DNA from: Porticoccaceae bacterium
GTDB taxonomy: Bacteria; Pseudomonadota; Gammaproteobacteria; Pseudomonadales; Porticoccaceae
Length of the DNA: 18,045 bases
Assembly: GCA_023228865.1 (NCBI GenBank)
Contig: JALOAH010000076.1
Span: forward strand, 1 to 18,045
Reading direction: 5' to 3'
The notes under the pieces were generated by a model. It was not told the origin of the DNA. It saw nothing but the letters and a program-made list of their open reading frames with translations, and made no database searches. A program made the position numbers and the translations under genes. Positions 1-7,449 of the stretch are shown one piece after another (the stretch's first letter is position 1; the number at the start of each line of letters is the position of its first letter).

Positions 1-1471
1 AAACCACCACGGCCTGTTGACCTTCACTGATTTCATCGACTTCCTGGCCATCGACAAAAAGACCGACAATCCGACCACTGCTTTGGGTAGCGCCGTAGCC
101 GACAAATCGCGTGGCACCACTGACGTGGATTCCGGCGGTGTAGTCGACGCCAAACTGGCTGGCAGCGCGGGCTCGAGCCTTCTGCGCCGCCATACAGGCG
201 TCATAGCCCGGCATATCCAGCTCATAGCCGCGCTCCCGGGCGATATCGTTGGTCAAATCTGTGGGAAAGCCGTAGGTATCATAGAGCTGAAACACCATGG
301 AGCCGGGGATTACCTTGCCGTCAAGAGTCGCCAGCCCCTCTTCAAGCACCGCCATGCCGTTATCCAGGGTTTTGGCAAATTGCTCCTCTTCACCGCGAAT
401 GGTTTTGTCGATTTGCGCCTGCTTTTTCACCAGATCGGGGTAGGCCTCGCCCATCTCCGCGACCAGAGCGGGCAACAGGCGGTGAAAGAACACGCCCTTG
501 GCGCCGAGTTTGTGACCGTGCCGCAGGGCACGGCGGACAATGCGGCGCAACACATAACCCCGGCCTTCGTTTGATGGCAATACACCGTCCATAATCAGAA
601 AAGCCGTGGCGCGAATATGGTCGGCGAGGACTTTCAGGGAAGGGTTTTCCAGGTCTTCCGTGCCTGTGGCCTCAGCCGCCGCGTTGATCAAAGCCTGGAA
701 CAGATCGATTTCATAGTTGCTGTGAACATGCTGCATGACAGCGGAGATACGCTCCAGCCCCATGCCGGTGTCCACACTGGGCTTGGGCAGCGGGTGCATC
801 ACACCGGCAGAATCCCGGTTGAACTGCATAAAGACGTTGTTCCAGATTTCAATGTAGCGGTCGCCGTCCTCTTCGGCAGAGCCGGGAGGACCGCCCCAAA
901 TACCCTCGCCGTGATCGTAAAAAATTTCCGTACAGGGACCGCAGGGGCCGGTATCCCCCATCATCCAGAAATTGTCTGATGCGTAAGGAGCCCCCTTGTT
1001 GTCGCCAATGCGAACCAGGCGCTCGGCAGGAATACCCACCTCGCGGTGCCAGATGTCATAGGCTTCATTGTCCTCGGCGTAGACCGTAACCCAGAGTTTG
1101 TCCCTGGGCAGATTCAACCACTGCGCCGAGGTCAGAAATTCCCAGGCAAAGAGTATGGCGTCCCGCTTGAAGTAATCGCCAAAGCTGAAGTTGCCGAGCA
1201 TTTCAAAAAATGTGTGGTGCCGGGCGGTATAACCGACGTTTTCAAGATCATTGTGCTTGCCACCGGCGCGAACACAGCGCTGGGACGATACTGCGCGACA
1301 GTAGTCGCGGGTTTCTTCACCGAGAAAGGTTTCCTTGAACTGAACCATCCCTGCGTTGGTAAACAACAGCGTGGGATCGTTGACCGGCACCAAGCTACTG
1401 CTGGCCACAATGGTGTGGCCTTTGGAGGCAAAGAAATCAAGAAATGCCTGGCGGATTTGCGCACTTTTCAT
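1..1471 (-). CDS. alaS: Alanyl-tRNA synthetase, N-terminal part (cut by window edge)
   Basis: Charges tRNA-Ala with alanine in the cytoplasm (class II aminoacyl-tRNA synthetase). Translating the minus strand from the ATG at 1471 gives about 490 residues open to the left edge. It begins [20 protein letters not shown], typical for AlaS. The class II core is visible: motif 1 region [17 protein letters not shown] (about residues 86-102), motif 2 region with [10 protein letters not shown] (175-184), and motif 3 with [10 protein letters not shown] (234-243). The family is usually about 870 residues, so the editing domain, zinc motif and C-Ala domain lie outside the window. An AGGA lies about 12 nt upstream of the ATG. 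The HIT-family gene ends 43 nt upstream on the same strand, so cotranscription is possible. No frameshift was seen in the visible part. Confidence 0.97.
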   Translation of the reverse strand, partial: MKSAQIRQAFLDFFASKGHTIVASSSLVPVNDPTLLFTNAGMVQFKETFLGEETRDYCRAVSSQRCVRAGGKHNDLENVGYTARHHTFFEMLGNFSFGDYFKRDAILFAWEFLTSAQWLNLPRDKLWVTVYAEDNEAYDIWHREVGIPAERLVRIGDNKGAPYASDNFWMMGDTGPCGPCTEIFYDHGEGIWGGPPGSAEEDGDRYIEIWNNVFMQFNRDSAGVMHPLPKPSVDTGMGLERISAVMQHVHSNYEIDLFQALINAAAEATGTEDLENPSLKVLADHIRATAFLIMDGVLPSNEGRGYVLRRIVRRALRHGHKLGAKGVFFHRLLPALVAEMGEAYPDLVKKQAQIDKTIRGEEEQFAKTLDNGMAVLEEGLATLDGKVIPGSMVFQLYDTYGFPTDLTNDIARERGYELDMPGYDACMAAQKARARAASQFGVDYTAGIHVSGATRFVGYGATQSSGRIVGLFVDGQEVDEISEGQQAVVV

Positions 1472-1514
1472 TAAGAAGAATCCTGTAACAGCGTTGCGAA
1501 TACTGTAACGTTAA

Positions 1515-1865
1515 TCAGAAGCCCAGTGATCGCTCGGACATTTTCATGTTGCCGAGGATATGGAGATGGAGATGGAAAACCGTTTGGCCTGCACCTTCGC
1601 CACTATTGACAATCAGGCGAAAGGCATCGCCAATGCCTGCCGCTTGCGCCACTTTCGAAGCGGTCAACATCAAATGCCCCAACAGAGCCTGATCGGCCTG
1701 TTCAGCATTGATGAGTTTCGGAATCGGCTTTTTCGGAATCAACAGCAAATGGGTGGGCGCCTTGGGGGCTATATCCTTGATAGCGAAACAGTGCTCATCC
1801 TCGTAGAGAATGTCGGACGGAATTTCACCATCGATGATTCGCGTAAAAATAGATTTTTCTGTCAT
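1515..1865 (-). CDS. hinT: HIT-family nucleotide hydrolase (HinT-like)
   Basis: Small histidine-triad protein of 116 residues, the usual HinT length. The signature is at residues 98-104, HLHLHIL, with H98, H100 and H102 forming the H-x-H-x-H triad; by analogy with HINT1, H100 is the nucleophile that attacks the nucleoside phosphoramidate phosphorus. The N-terminal block IFTRIIDGEIPSDILYEDE and HLLLIPKKPI are also typical. An upstream in-frame ATG (1883) exists, but GAGGAG sits about 6 nt before the ATG at 1865, so that start is preferred. HinT enzymes hydrolyse AMP-lysine and aminoacyl adenylates, which suits a position just upstream of alaS; that functional link is inference. Confidence 0.93.
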   Translation of the reverse strand: MTEKSIFTRIIDGEIPSDILYEDEHCFAIKDIAPKAPTHLLLIPKKPIPKLINAEQADQALLGHLMLTASKVAQAAGIGDAFRLIVNSGEGAGQTVFHLHLHILGNMKMSERSLGF

Positions 1866-1963
1866 GGGCATCTCCTCACTCAACTTTTGGCACCACCTAC
1901 TCTGCGAAAACCCTTGCGCTGAGTCGGCACCTGGAAAAACCTTACCTGGCCATTGAATCCTGC

Positions 1964-2170
1964 TCAGCGGCCAAAACTACCCGGATTTTCATGGAGCTTT
2001 TCATCCGCACTCAATTGACGGGCTTCAGACTCCAGCATAACGGGAATGCCATCCCGGATGGGATAGGCGAGACCACTGGCGCGGCACACCAGCTCCTGCT
2101 TGTCGCGATCATACTCCAAGGGCGCCCGGGTAACGGGGCAGACGAGAATACTGAGCAACTGTTTATCCAT
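1964..2170 (-). CDS. UPF0434 / Trm112-like small protein (YcaR family)
   Basis: A 68-residue protein matching the UPF0434 (YcaR) family: it starts [18 protein letters not shown] and ends with the conserved block [19 protein letters not shown]. The family is related to the Trm112 zinc-ribbon fold. Here only C11 and a second cysteine near residue 29 remain, because the CPxC motif of several relatives reads CPVT, so zinc binding may be lost or altered. In E. coli ycaR lies next to kdsB and lpxK; neither is present here. The molecular function is not established. The start is ATG with GGAT about 8 nt upstream. The downstream neighbour on the same strand is the HIT gene, 98 nt away. Confidence 0.9.
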   Translation of the reverse strand: MDKQLLSILVCPVTRAPLEYDRDKQELVCRASGLAYPIRDGIPVMLESEARQLSADEKLHENPGSFGR

Positions 2171-2328
2171 TTAAATATCCATAAGGCCATAAGCACTGAA
2201 AGCCAACCCGAATTGACGAGCCAGCTTAAAAGAGCGGGTAGTTTAAAAGAAACTGGAGATCAACTCTATGGGCAAACTCGGGCAGCATTTCCGCTTTCAC
2301 AGAAATGGCGTCCGTTTACTGCCTGTTA

Positions 2329-3177
2329 TTACTCTTCAGCGGCACGGGGAAAGCTTTTCAGCACCAGAGCAGGATCTATGCGCACATCAAACCAGTTGAT
2401 GCGCCAGTCGAGGTGAGGACCGGTGGCGCGACCCGTGGCGCCAACCCGGGCAATTTCATCCCCGGCGGCAACAGCCTGCCCCGTTGCAACCAGAATATCA
2501 CTGAGATGGATAAAGGAAGAGAACAGGCCATAACCGTGATCCACTATAAGGGTGCCCCCTGAAAAATAGAGGTCGGGATGAGCCAGGCGGACAATACCGG
2601 CGGCCGGTGCCCGCACCAGGGCGCCCGTGGGGGCGGCAATATCGAGACCGTAGTGAGGATTGCGGGGAATGCCGTTGTAATAGCGCTGACTGCCATAAAC
2701 GCCTGAAATTCTGCCCTCGAGAGGCCTGGTAAAACCGGCGAGATAATCGAGGCGGGGATCGCTGCCAGATCTGGCGCTGGCGACAAGCGCCGCCTCCCTT
2801 GCGATTCTGTCGAGCACCTCCGGCGGTGGTTCCACAGTTTCCTGGGGAACCCCTTCCACCTTTTGCACGTCGTACTTGCGCTGCGCCACCGTGAAAACCT
2901 GTTTATTGATCACCCCCTTGTCGTTCAGCGTCAAAGTGACCTGGGAAGGTGCATCCCGTCCCAGGGCGACCATAAAATGCCCTTCAGGGGAAACATCCAC
3001 CTGGCGCCCCTCAAAGGTAATTTTTGTGCCCGGCCTCACCGACCCGAGAATAAGGCCGCCCTGCTGCCAGTCGCCCCGCAGATCAAGAGCCGCAGTATTA
3101 ATAGAAAGGAAATAAAGTAATCCAACCAGTACTTTGAAAAATATGGGAATAATTTTCCTGGTCGGCGCCCATATCAC
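2329..3177 (-). CDS. Exported M23-family (LytM/lysostaphin-type) metallopeptidase
   Basis: A 282-residue envelope protein. The N-terminus has a basic start and a hydrophobic stretch (about residues 9-29), a signal peptide or anchor. Residues about 30-110 form a beta-rich N-terminal domain and the M23 domain spans about 150-270. Candidate active-site residues are H175 and D179 in HYGLDIAAPTG, H224 in SFIHLS, and H255 in GPHLDWRINW. The last motif is normally H-x-H; here it is H255-L-D257, so one zinc ligand is an aspartate. M23 enzymes cut peptidoglycan cross-links; this one may act in the periplasm or be a non-catalytic activator. The only in-frame start is GTG at 3177, with GGGG about 8-12 nt upstream and 15 nt after the preceding gene, suggesting cotranscription. 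Confidence 0.88.
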   Translation of the reverse strand: MIWAPTRKIIPIFFKVLVGLLYFLSINTAALDLRGDWQQGGLILGSVRPGTKITFEGRQVDVSPEGHFMVALGRDAPSQVTLTLNDKGVINKQVFTVAQRKYDVQKVEGVPQETVEPPPEVLDRIAREAALVASARSGSDPRLDYLAGFTRPLEGRISGVYGSQRYYNGIPRNPHYGLDIAAPTGALVRAPAAGIVRLAHPDLYFSGGTLIVDHGYGLFSSFIHLSDILVATGQAVAAGDEIARVGATGRATGPHLDWRINWFDVRIDPALVLKSFPRAAEE

Positions 3178-3192
3178 AGATAAACCCCAACG

Positions 3193-3657
3193 CTATTCAG
3201 GCTTTTTGTTAGCGGAACTATTTCCCGCAGCAGCATTTTCGCCACCCTGTTCAGGCTCTTCGGTTTCTTCAACATAGGGTTCAAGTTTGTCGACAACACA
3301 GCTGTTGCCAAAATTCAGAACCCGAAGTATGTCCCCCTCGCAAAAATTGTTGTTGATCGGCTTGTGAACGTAACCTTCGGTGCGAATACCGCTGCAGGGG
3401 TTGCGCAAGGTTATTTTTACCTTGCGGTCGCCGGTCAATTCAATCACCCCCGTGGTTCTCGAATCGAAAGTCACGCGGCGAATATTGATATTGGCAACGC
3501 AACCGTTGCGAATGCCTGATTTGGCCGGATCCAGAGCCTGCTTCACGCCCTCGCCAGCACCGGCTCCCCTGTCTTGGGAGCCTGTTTCAGCGCCGGCAAC
3601 GCTCGCCGTCAGCGCCAACACTATTGATGAGATAAATCCTGTCAGTCTGGTTGCCAT
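3193..3657 (-). CDS. Small secreted cysteine-containing protein (DUF6491-like)
   Basis: A 154-residue protein with a clear Sec signal peptide (hydrophobic FISSIVLALTASVAGA, cleavage near residue 23). The mature part has four cysteines in a spaced arrangement (NGCVAN, RNPCSG, NNFCEG, GNSCVV) within a predicted beta-rich domain of about 80 residues, resembling the DUF6491 layout as I remember it; this match was not computed. The C-terminal 30 residues are acidic and low-complexity (EETEEPEQGGEN), probably disordered. Likely periplasmic with two disulfides. It lies 15 nt upstream of the M23 peptidase on the same strand, so the two are probably cotranscribed and may both act in the envelope. Function unknown. 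Confidence 0.78.
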   Translation of the reverse strand: MATRLTGFISSIVLALTASVAGAETGSQDRGAGAGEGVKQALDPAKSGIRNGCVANINIRRVTFDSRTTGVIELTGDRKVKITLRNPCSGIRTEGYVHKPINNNFCEGDILRVLNFGNSCVVDKLEPYVEETEEPEQGGENAAAGNSSANKKPE

Positions 3658-3909
3658 AACATACCTATAAAACTGTTATTACCGAAAAGTTGCGACCTGC
3701 GCCACCCCTTGCGCCGACAGCCGACCACACCCACTTAAGACCATCACGGCCAGGTGGTCAACTCCTGATCTGTTCAAAACCAGCGCCACACCACATGAGC
3801 CTGTGGCAACGCCGCCAACCTGTCACTGAGACCAGAAAATAGTAAAAACTATCCACAAACTTGTAAATGTTTTAGCTGTGCCGAGCAATATCCCCAGACG
3901 CGACAACCA

Positions 3910-4383
3910 TCAATCCTGCTCACCATGCTCCAGCGCATAGCGAATCTGGTCACCCGTAAAGCCTCGATACTGGAGAAATCGAACGCGCCTTGCTTTGTCG
4001 CGCATATCGCCAATGGGAGTGTCGCCAAATTTTTTATTGAGCACATTCAGTGCCAACGCAAACCAGTCCAGCTCCAGGGAAGCGGCGGCCTGATGCCAGT
4101 CATTTTCAGAGACTCCTTTTGACTTCAGGGCATTCAAGATATAGCGCTGACCATAGCCACACTGGGATTTGGCGCGGCAATAAGCCTCGGCAAAACGGCT
4201 ATCGGACTGCAAGCCCTCGTCCGCCAGCCTATCCAGTACGCCGTTGATCAGGCTCTGATGATCGCCAAATCTGGCGCTGAGTTTGCGGGATAACTCCTCC
4301 CGGGAATGTTCTCTTCTCGCCATAGCGTTGAGAGCCGCAGCTCGGATATTGGCGGAAGGGTTGTCCTGGCGGCAATACGCCAT
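3910..4383 (-). CDS. recX: Regulatory protein RecX
   Basis: RecX binds RecA filaments and limits RecA activity. The 157-residue product has the family layout of three-helix repeats: AAALNAMARREHSREELSRK (about residues 16-35), then DRLADEGLQSDSRFAEAYCR, and the last repeat ARRVRFLQYRGFTGDQIRYAL (about 131-151). Length is normal. Its ATG overlaps the TAA of the upstream DUF4126 gene by one base (TAATG), so translation is probably coupled. recA, the usual upstream partner, is not adjacent; 252 nt without a gene follow downstream. Confidence 0.92.
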   Translation of the reverse strand: MAYCRQDNPSANIRAAALNAMARREHSREELSRKLSARFGDHQSLINGVLDRLADEGLQSDSRFAEAYCRAKSQCGYGQRYILNALKSKGVSENDWHQAAASLELDWFALALNVLNKKFGDTPIGDMRDKARRVRFLQYRGFTGDQIRYALEHGEQD

Positions 4384-5099
4384 TACTGGCGCCCCAGTTT
4401 CAGCGACTCCTGCCCTTGCGACCTCTGCCCTTGGGGCATTTGCGGGTCACTGGCTTCCGTGGGGCGAGGTTGCAACTCTGCCGCCCGCTGATCCTCTCGA
4501 GAAAACCAGCTGCGAATTTTTGACATCATCGCTTTGAGCACCCTCCAGATTTTAGGCAGCAACCAAATCACCAGAGCAATGAATGCCACCATTAAGGCAA
4601 TAAAAACCAGGGGATGGTTGAACATTGCCCACAAACCGGCAAAAACCATGAGATCTTCGGCAATAGAGGCTCCCCAGTTGCTGAAAGGCTCCGGCGAAGT
4701 GTTAATCAGCAATCGGGACGACGCCTTGGAAAGATGGCTGGCGCCCGCCATGGTGCCTCCGAGAATGCCCGCAGCCACTTCCAGCGCCGGAGTAACATCC
4801 CCCACAGCACCGGCGGCGAGCATGGCGCCTGCGGGGATGCGAATAAAGGTGTGGACACTATCCCAGCCGGAATCAACTCCAGGGGTTTTGTCAACAAAAA
4901 ACTCCACCATATACATAAACCCGGCAGCGCCTATCACGAGCGGATCCTGAAGCACCAGCAATTCCTGTGGCAAAACAATATTGCCGGTGGCTCCGGCAAT
5001 GCCGAGGACACAGAGCAGCGCATAAAGATTGATGCCGCTGGCCCAGCCCACCCCCATGGTCAGCGCCAGTGTTGAGATAATACCCTGATAGGTGTCCAT
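4383..5099 (-). CDS. DUF4126-family integral membrane protein
   Basis: A 238-residue polytopic protein. The N-terminal part has the conserved SGINLYALLCVLGIAG segment, and residues about 65-85 carry VEFFVDKTPGVDSGWDSVHTF, the acidic DK-P-D-W-D-H-T-F pattern that I associate with DUF4126. Hydrophobic segments lie near residues 8-36, 54-68, 88-120 and 150-185, followed by a basic, then polar Gln/Pro-rich cytoplasmic-looking tail from about 190. The function of the family is not known to me. It is the first gene before recX and overlaps it by 1 nt. The ATG at 5099 has only a weak ribosome-binding site (GGGG about 9 nt away). Confidence 0.86.
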   Translation of the reverse strand: MDTYQGIISTLALTMGVGWASGINLYALLCVLGIAGATGNIVLPQELLVLQDPLVIGAAGFMYMVEFFVDKTPGVDSGWDSVHTFIRIPAGAMLAAGAVGDVTPALEVAAGILGGTMAGASHLSKASSRLLINTSPEPFSNWGASIAEDLMVFAGLWAMFNHPLVFIALMVAFIALVIWLLPKIWRVLKAMMSKIRSWFSREDQRAAELQPRPTEASDPQMPQGQRSQGQESLKLGRQ

Positions 5100-5393
5100 G
5101 GGATCGACCCCGCTTTAGGTTTCGCTTTGATTCACAGAATAGCAGATAGTGGGATGATATTGAAAAAAGGCATGCTGCCCTGTTTTTGACAGGAGATGCT
5201 ACAAAGGCATTCTCAACGCTCCCCCACTGGCGGCACGGGAAACCCTCAGGGCTGAAATTGCCGGCATTCAGCACCGAAGAGACAACCTGGATGTGCCAGC
5301 TGCCTGAAGATGGGTGCTGAAACCGGTGATTTATACACAGCCTGCAACCCTGCCAGGATTGCAGGCTCTGCCTGAAGACATTATCAGGGGATG
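5100..5393. other. Intergenic stretch with one hairpin, no gene found
   Basis: About 294 nt between the ABM gene stop and the DUF4126 start. It should hold the DUF4126-recX promoter; only a weak minus-strand candidate was seen (TATTCT near 5137 with a poor -35 element). A small stem CCTGT/ACAGG (around 5179-5193) and a 9-bp stem at 5339-5367 are present. No open frame here has a ribosome-binding site or recognisable protein. Confidence 0.5.
5339..5367 (-). terminator. Inverted repeat after ABM gene, candidate terminator
   Basis: Perfect 9-bp arms AGCCTGCAA and TTGCAGGCT with an 11-nt loop, 27 nt downstream of the ABM stop codon on the minus strand. There is no T-run after the stem on either strand, so intrinsic termination is uncertain; it may only stabilise the 3' end. 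Confidence 0.4.
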
Positions 5394-5687
5394 TTATATG
5401 TTGGTATTGTCGAGGAATCTGACTCGAGGTTCTGCGGCAATCATGGTGGCCAACTTGTCAAAAACGCCATTCTCTGCCCGCCAGTTAAAATAGGTTTCAT
5501 AGGCGTTGCGACTTTGCCATTCCTCCACGCAAACAATATCGTTTTCATCGTCCTGGTTGACGAAGACATCCATACGAATGAAACCCGGATATTCTCTGGT
5601 CACCGGAAGCAGTGACTCAAGATAGGCTTTGACATCGGGCAGTTTCCCAGGAGCCACTTTAAGCTCCAGAAGAATAGATACGCTCAT
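5394..5687 (-). CDS. ABM-domain (antibiotic biosynthesis monooxygenase-like) small protein
   Basis: A 97-residue protein with the dimeric alpha/beta-barrel ABM fold seen in YgiN and ActVA-Orf6: it starts with a beta strand MSVSILLELKVAPGK, followed by LLPVTREYPGFIRMDVFVN and IVCVEEWQSRNAYETYF, in which the EEW and YExYF positions are family hallmarks. These proteins are cofactor-free oxygenases of quinols or polyketides, or heme/quinone-handling proteins. The ATG has a good AAAGGAA about 8 nt upstream. It follows the tandem TetR gene by 191 nt on the same strand and has its own leader with a perfect palindrome at 5789-5803. A role in oxidising an aromatic or quinol intermediate of the neighbouring pathway is inference. 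Confidence 0.85.
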   Translation of the reverse strand: MSVSILLELKVAPGKLPDVKAYLESLLPVTREYPGFIRMDVFVNQDDENDIVCVEEWQSRNAYETYFNWRAENGVFDKLATMIAAEPRVRFLDNTNI

Positions 5688-5788
5688 AAAATATTCCTTT
5701 CAATTTGGTTAATTATGATTCGGCGGCAGGAATTGTACGGTTAGCTACCGCAGGATGCCAGCACTCCGTCGCGCCAGCGTAACCGGTA

Positions 5789-5803
5789 TCAAAAGCGTTT
5801 TGA
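5789..5803. promoter_or_regulatory. Perfect 15-bp palindrome upstream of the ABM gene, candidate operator
   Basis: TCAAAA-GCG-TTTTGA, two 6-nt arms around 3 nt, about 102-116 nt upstream of the ABM start codon. It overlaps a possible minus-strand -35 element (TTGTCA, 5802-5807). The size and symmetry fit a dimeric HTH regulator; the adjacent tandem TetR protein is the obvious candidate, but this is inference. Confidence 0.4.
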
Positions 5804-5847
5804 CAAATTCCTTGCTGGATATTAGAGCCTGTTAACACTCATTGGAC

Positions 5848-5871
5848 TGCCACACGGCCAAGGGTGTGGCA
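5848..5871 (-). terminator. Hairpin just after the tandem TetR gene, candidate terminator
   Basis: Perfect 8-bp arms TGCCACAC and GTGTGGCA with an 8-nt loop, 7 nt beyond the TetR stop codon. Its position is right for a terminator of the minus-strand transcript, but no U-run follows, so it may instead protect the 3' end. Confidence 0.42.
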
Positions 5872-5878
5872 CCGGGAC

Positions 5879-7126
5879 TTATTGGCTAGAAAAAATCAGC
5901 CTGGCCGCACTGAGAAGTGCCTCGCGGGGAATAGGTTCGCCATCACAAACAGCCTCATTGAACACCGCCTGACCTTTTATCCACACAGCAAACGCGGTTG
6001 CACTGCCCCGCTCAACCAACAGGGATGTCGGCCAAACCGTCTGGCCGGCTCTGAATGTGCCCCAACCATCGATTTTTCTCAAATGTTCAACCAATGGCCA
6101 CAATTCCCTGCGGCGAGTCGCCAGCAAACAGGCCTGGCCGGTAAGCCGGGCATAATCCACATAGAAACCCGCAGGCCTGTGATCGACCTTGGGCCTGGTT
6201 AACCGTTGCAGAACCGTCGCCCATTCCGACATGTTTTTTTGTTTAACGCCAACGCTTTCATTGAAATTGGGGTCGAGCTCCTTGGGAATATCACGAAGCA
6301 GCGCATGCCACACCGCCTGGTTAACAAAATTGGCCATATTGCCAAAATGGTAGACGATCATCGAAGATGAGGTGCCCGCCCGCTTTGCCAGCCGCCGCTG
6401 ACTCAAAGAGCCAACCCCGTGGGCGAGGATGTCGTCTGCGGCCAGTTCGACCAGGGTTTCGCCCAAATCGTTGACCGCCATTTCCTGGCTAGACTGAAAC
6501 CTTGCCGACCCCTTGTTCAGCCACAAACTCAGGTCGCCATTGCCGGCACTTTCGCCAACACCAAAGCTATTGGCAAGCAGAGCTTTGGTGGTCTCCCGCA
6601 ACAATAATTTGTATTGAACATTATTGGCCAATTCATGGGCGTAGACTTCTTCCATGGCAGAATAAATGGCAATCAGATGGGGAAGAAAACTTTTCGCCAT
6701 AGCCGGATTGGCCAGCTGGCGCTCCCAGAAATTGACCCTGAGCGCCAGCCACCGCTCAAGCTCTGCCCCCGCTTTATGGATCTGGCTGGACTTGAACAGA
6801 ACTTCCGACCAAAAACGGGCAATGGTGAGGTTAGCCCGCTGCTCAACATATGCGGCTATCAACTCAGAAAAATTAGCGTATGAAAATGGCAGGCCATCGA
6901 GCTGGCGGGAGAAATCATCGTGAAATTGAGCCTCGCGCGTCAAAGCAAACGCCAGCGCAGCGTCAAGCAGACCCGCCTTGTTTTTAAAACGCTGAATAAT
7001 GGCCGTTGTTGAACACCCAGCGGCCAAGGCAATTGAGCGCAGGGAAATATCGTCGAGCCCATGGGCGCCTATGGCCTCTATGCTGCATGCCAGTAACAAC
7101 TCGCCAAGAGTATCTGGATCACTCAT
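5879..7126 (-). CDS. Tandem (double) TetR-family transcriptional regulator
   Basis: A 415-residue protein, about twice the usual TetR length, that contains two complete-looking TetR units. Unit 1: HTH at about residues 7-56, with DISLRSIALAAGCSTTAIIQ and the RFKNKAGLLDAAL helix-4 signature. Unit 2: HTH at about 220-270, with SLSQRRLAKRAGTSSSMIVY and HFGNMANFV. Each is followed by a helical region of about 140-160 residues where the ligand domain would be. The ATG at 7126 is preferred over the in-frame TTG at 7132; the ribosome-binding site is weak. The frame runs through the junction without a stop, so this is a genuine fusion. It sits between the ABM gene and the heme-propeller gene and probably controls one or both, plus perhaps the divergent MFS row. 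The ligand is unknown. Confidence 0.88.
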   Translation of the reverse strand: MSDPDTLGELLLACSIEAIGAHGLDDISLRSIALAAGCSTTAIIQRFKNKAGLLDAALAFALTREAQFHDDFSRQLDGLPFSYANFSELIAAYVEQRANLTIARFWSEVLFKSSQIHKAGAELERWLALRVNFWERQLANPAMAKSFLPHLIAIYSAMEEVYAHELANNVQYKLLLRETTKALLANSFGVGESAGNGDLSLWLNKGSARFQSSQEMAVNDLGETLVELAADDILAHGVGSLSQRRLAKRAGTSSSMIVYHFGNMANFVNQAVWHALLRDIPKELDPNFNESVGVKQKNMSEWATVLQRLTRPKVDHRPAGFYVDYARLTGQACLLATRRRELWPLVEHLRKIDGWGTFRAGQTVWPTSLLVERGSATAFAVWIKGQAVFNEAVCDGEPIPREALLSAARLIFSSQ

Positions 7127-7449
7127 CGGCAAACTTACTGCTGTGAGCGTGGCGGCGAGCCATCGCCAACGCCGCTATCGAGAAAAGAAACACCTTTAAA
7201 TTCCTTGCCAGCCATGAACAAATGCAATCACCCCAATATAGACACAGCTTTAATAACGCCGCATCAACCGGTCAGCCGCGAAGGCGACACTTCACCAACG
7301 CACCCCTTGCGGTTTTTTGCGCGATTCTGTGTGCGCTCAAAAAACCGCAAGGGGTGCAATATCCGGGCTGAAATGTTTTGGGACGATCAACGGGCGGCCA
7401 TTATTGTCATAATTCCCGCTTTCGTCCACTTCAAAGGGAAATCTTCCCG
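7127..7449. other. Intergenic stretch between heme-propeller and TetR genes
   Basis: About 323 nt. Its notable content is the long perfect stem-loop at 7301-7356. The open frames crossing it have no recognisable protein or ribosome-binding site, and one on the plus strand simply reads through the palindrome. The TetR promoter is expected between 7127 and 7300, but I could not pick a convincing -35/-10 pair. Confidence 0.5.
7301..7356. repeat. Long perfect inverted repeat (19-bp stem), possible terminator
   Basis: Left arm 7301-7319 (CACCCCTTGCGGTTTTTTG) is exactly complementary to the right arm 7338-7356; the 18-nt loop also contains GCGC on both sides (7319-7322 and 7333-7336). The A/T run is inside the stem on both strands, next to the loop, not after it as in a classical intrinsic terminator. 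It lies about 94 nt after the heme-propeller stop codon, so the minus transcript would form this hairpin. It could be a transcript 3'-end stabiliser, an RNase III site, or a copy of a genome-wide palindromic repeat. Confidence 0.6.

Noticed and set aside
1559..1577. Tandem-looking ATGGAG repeats
   Set aside because: This is the minus-strand coding sequence of the HLHLH histidine-triad motif in the HIT gene, so the repetition is explained by the protein.
3703..3713. CACCCCTTGCG also present before the small secreted protein gene, matching part of the 7301 hairpin arm
   Set aside because: Only 11 nt and without the inverted partner here; likely chance, so no repeat family is claimed.
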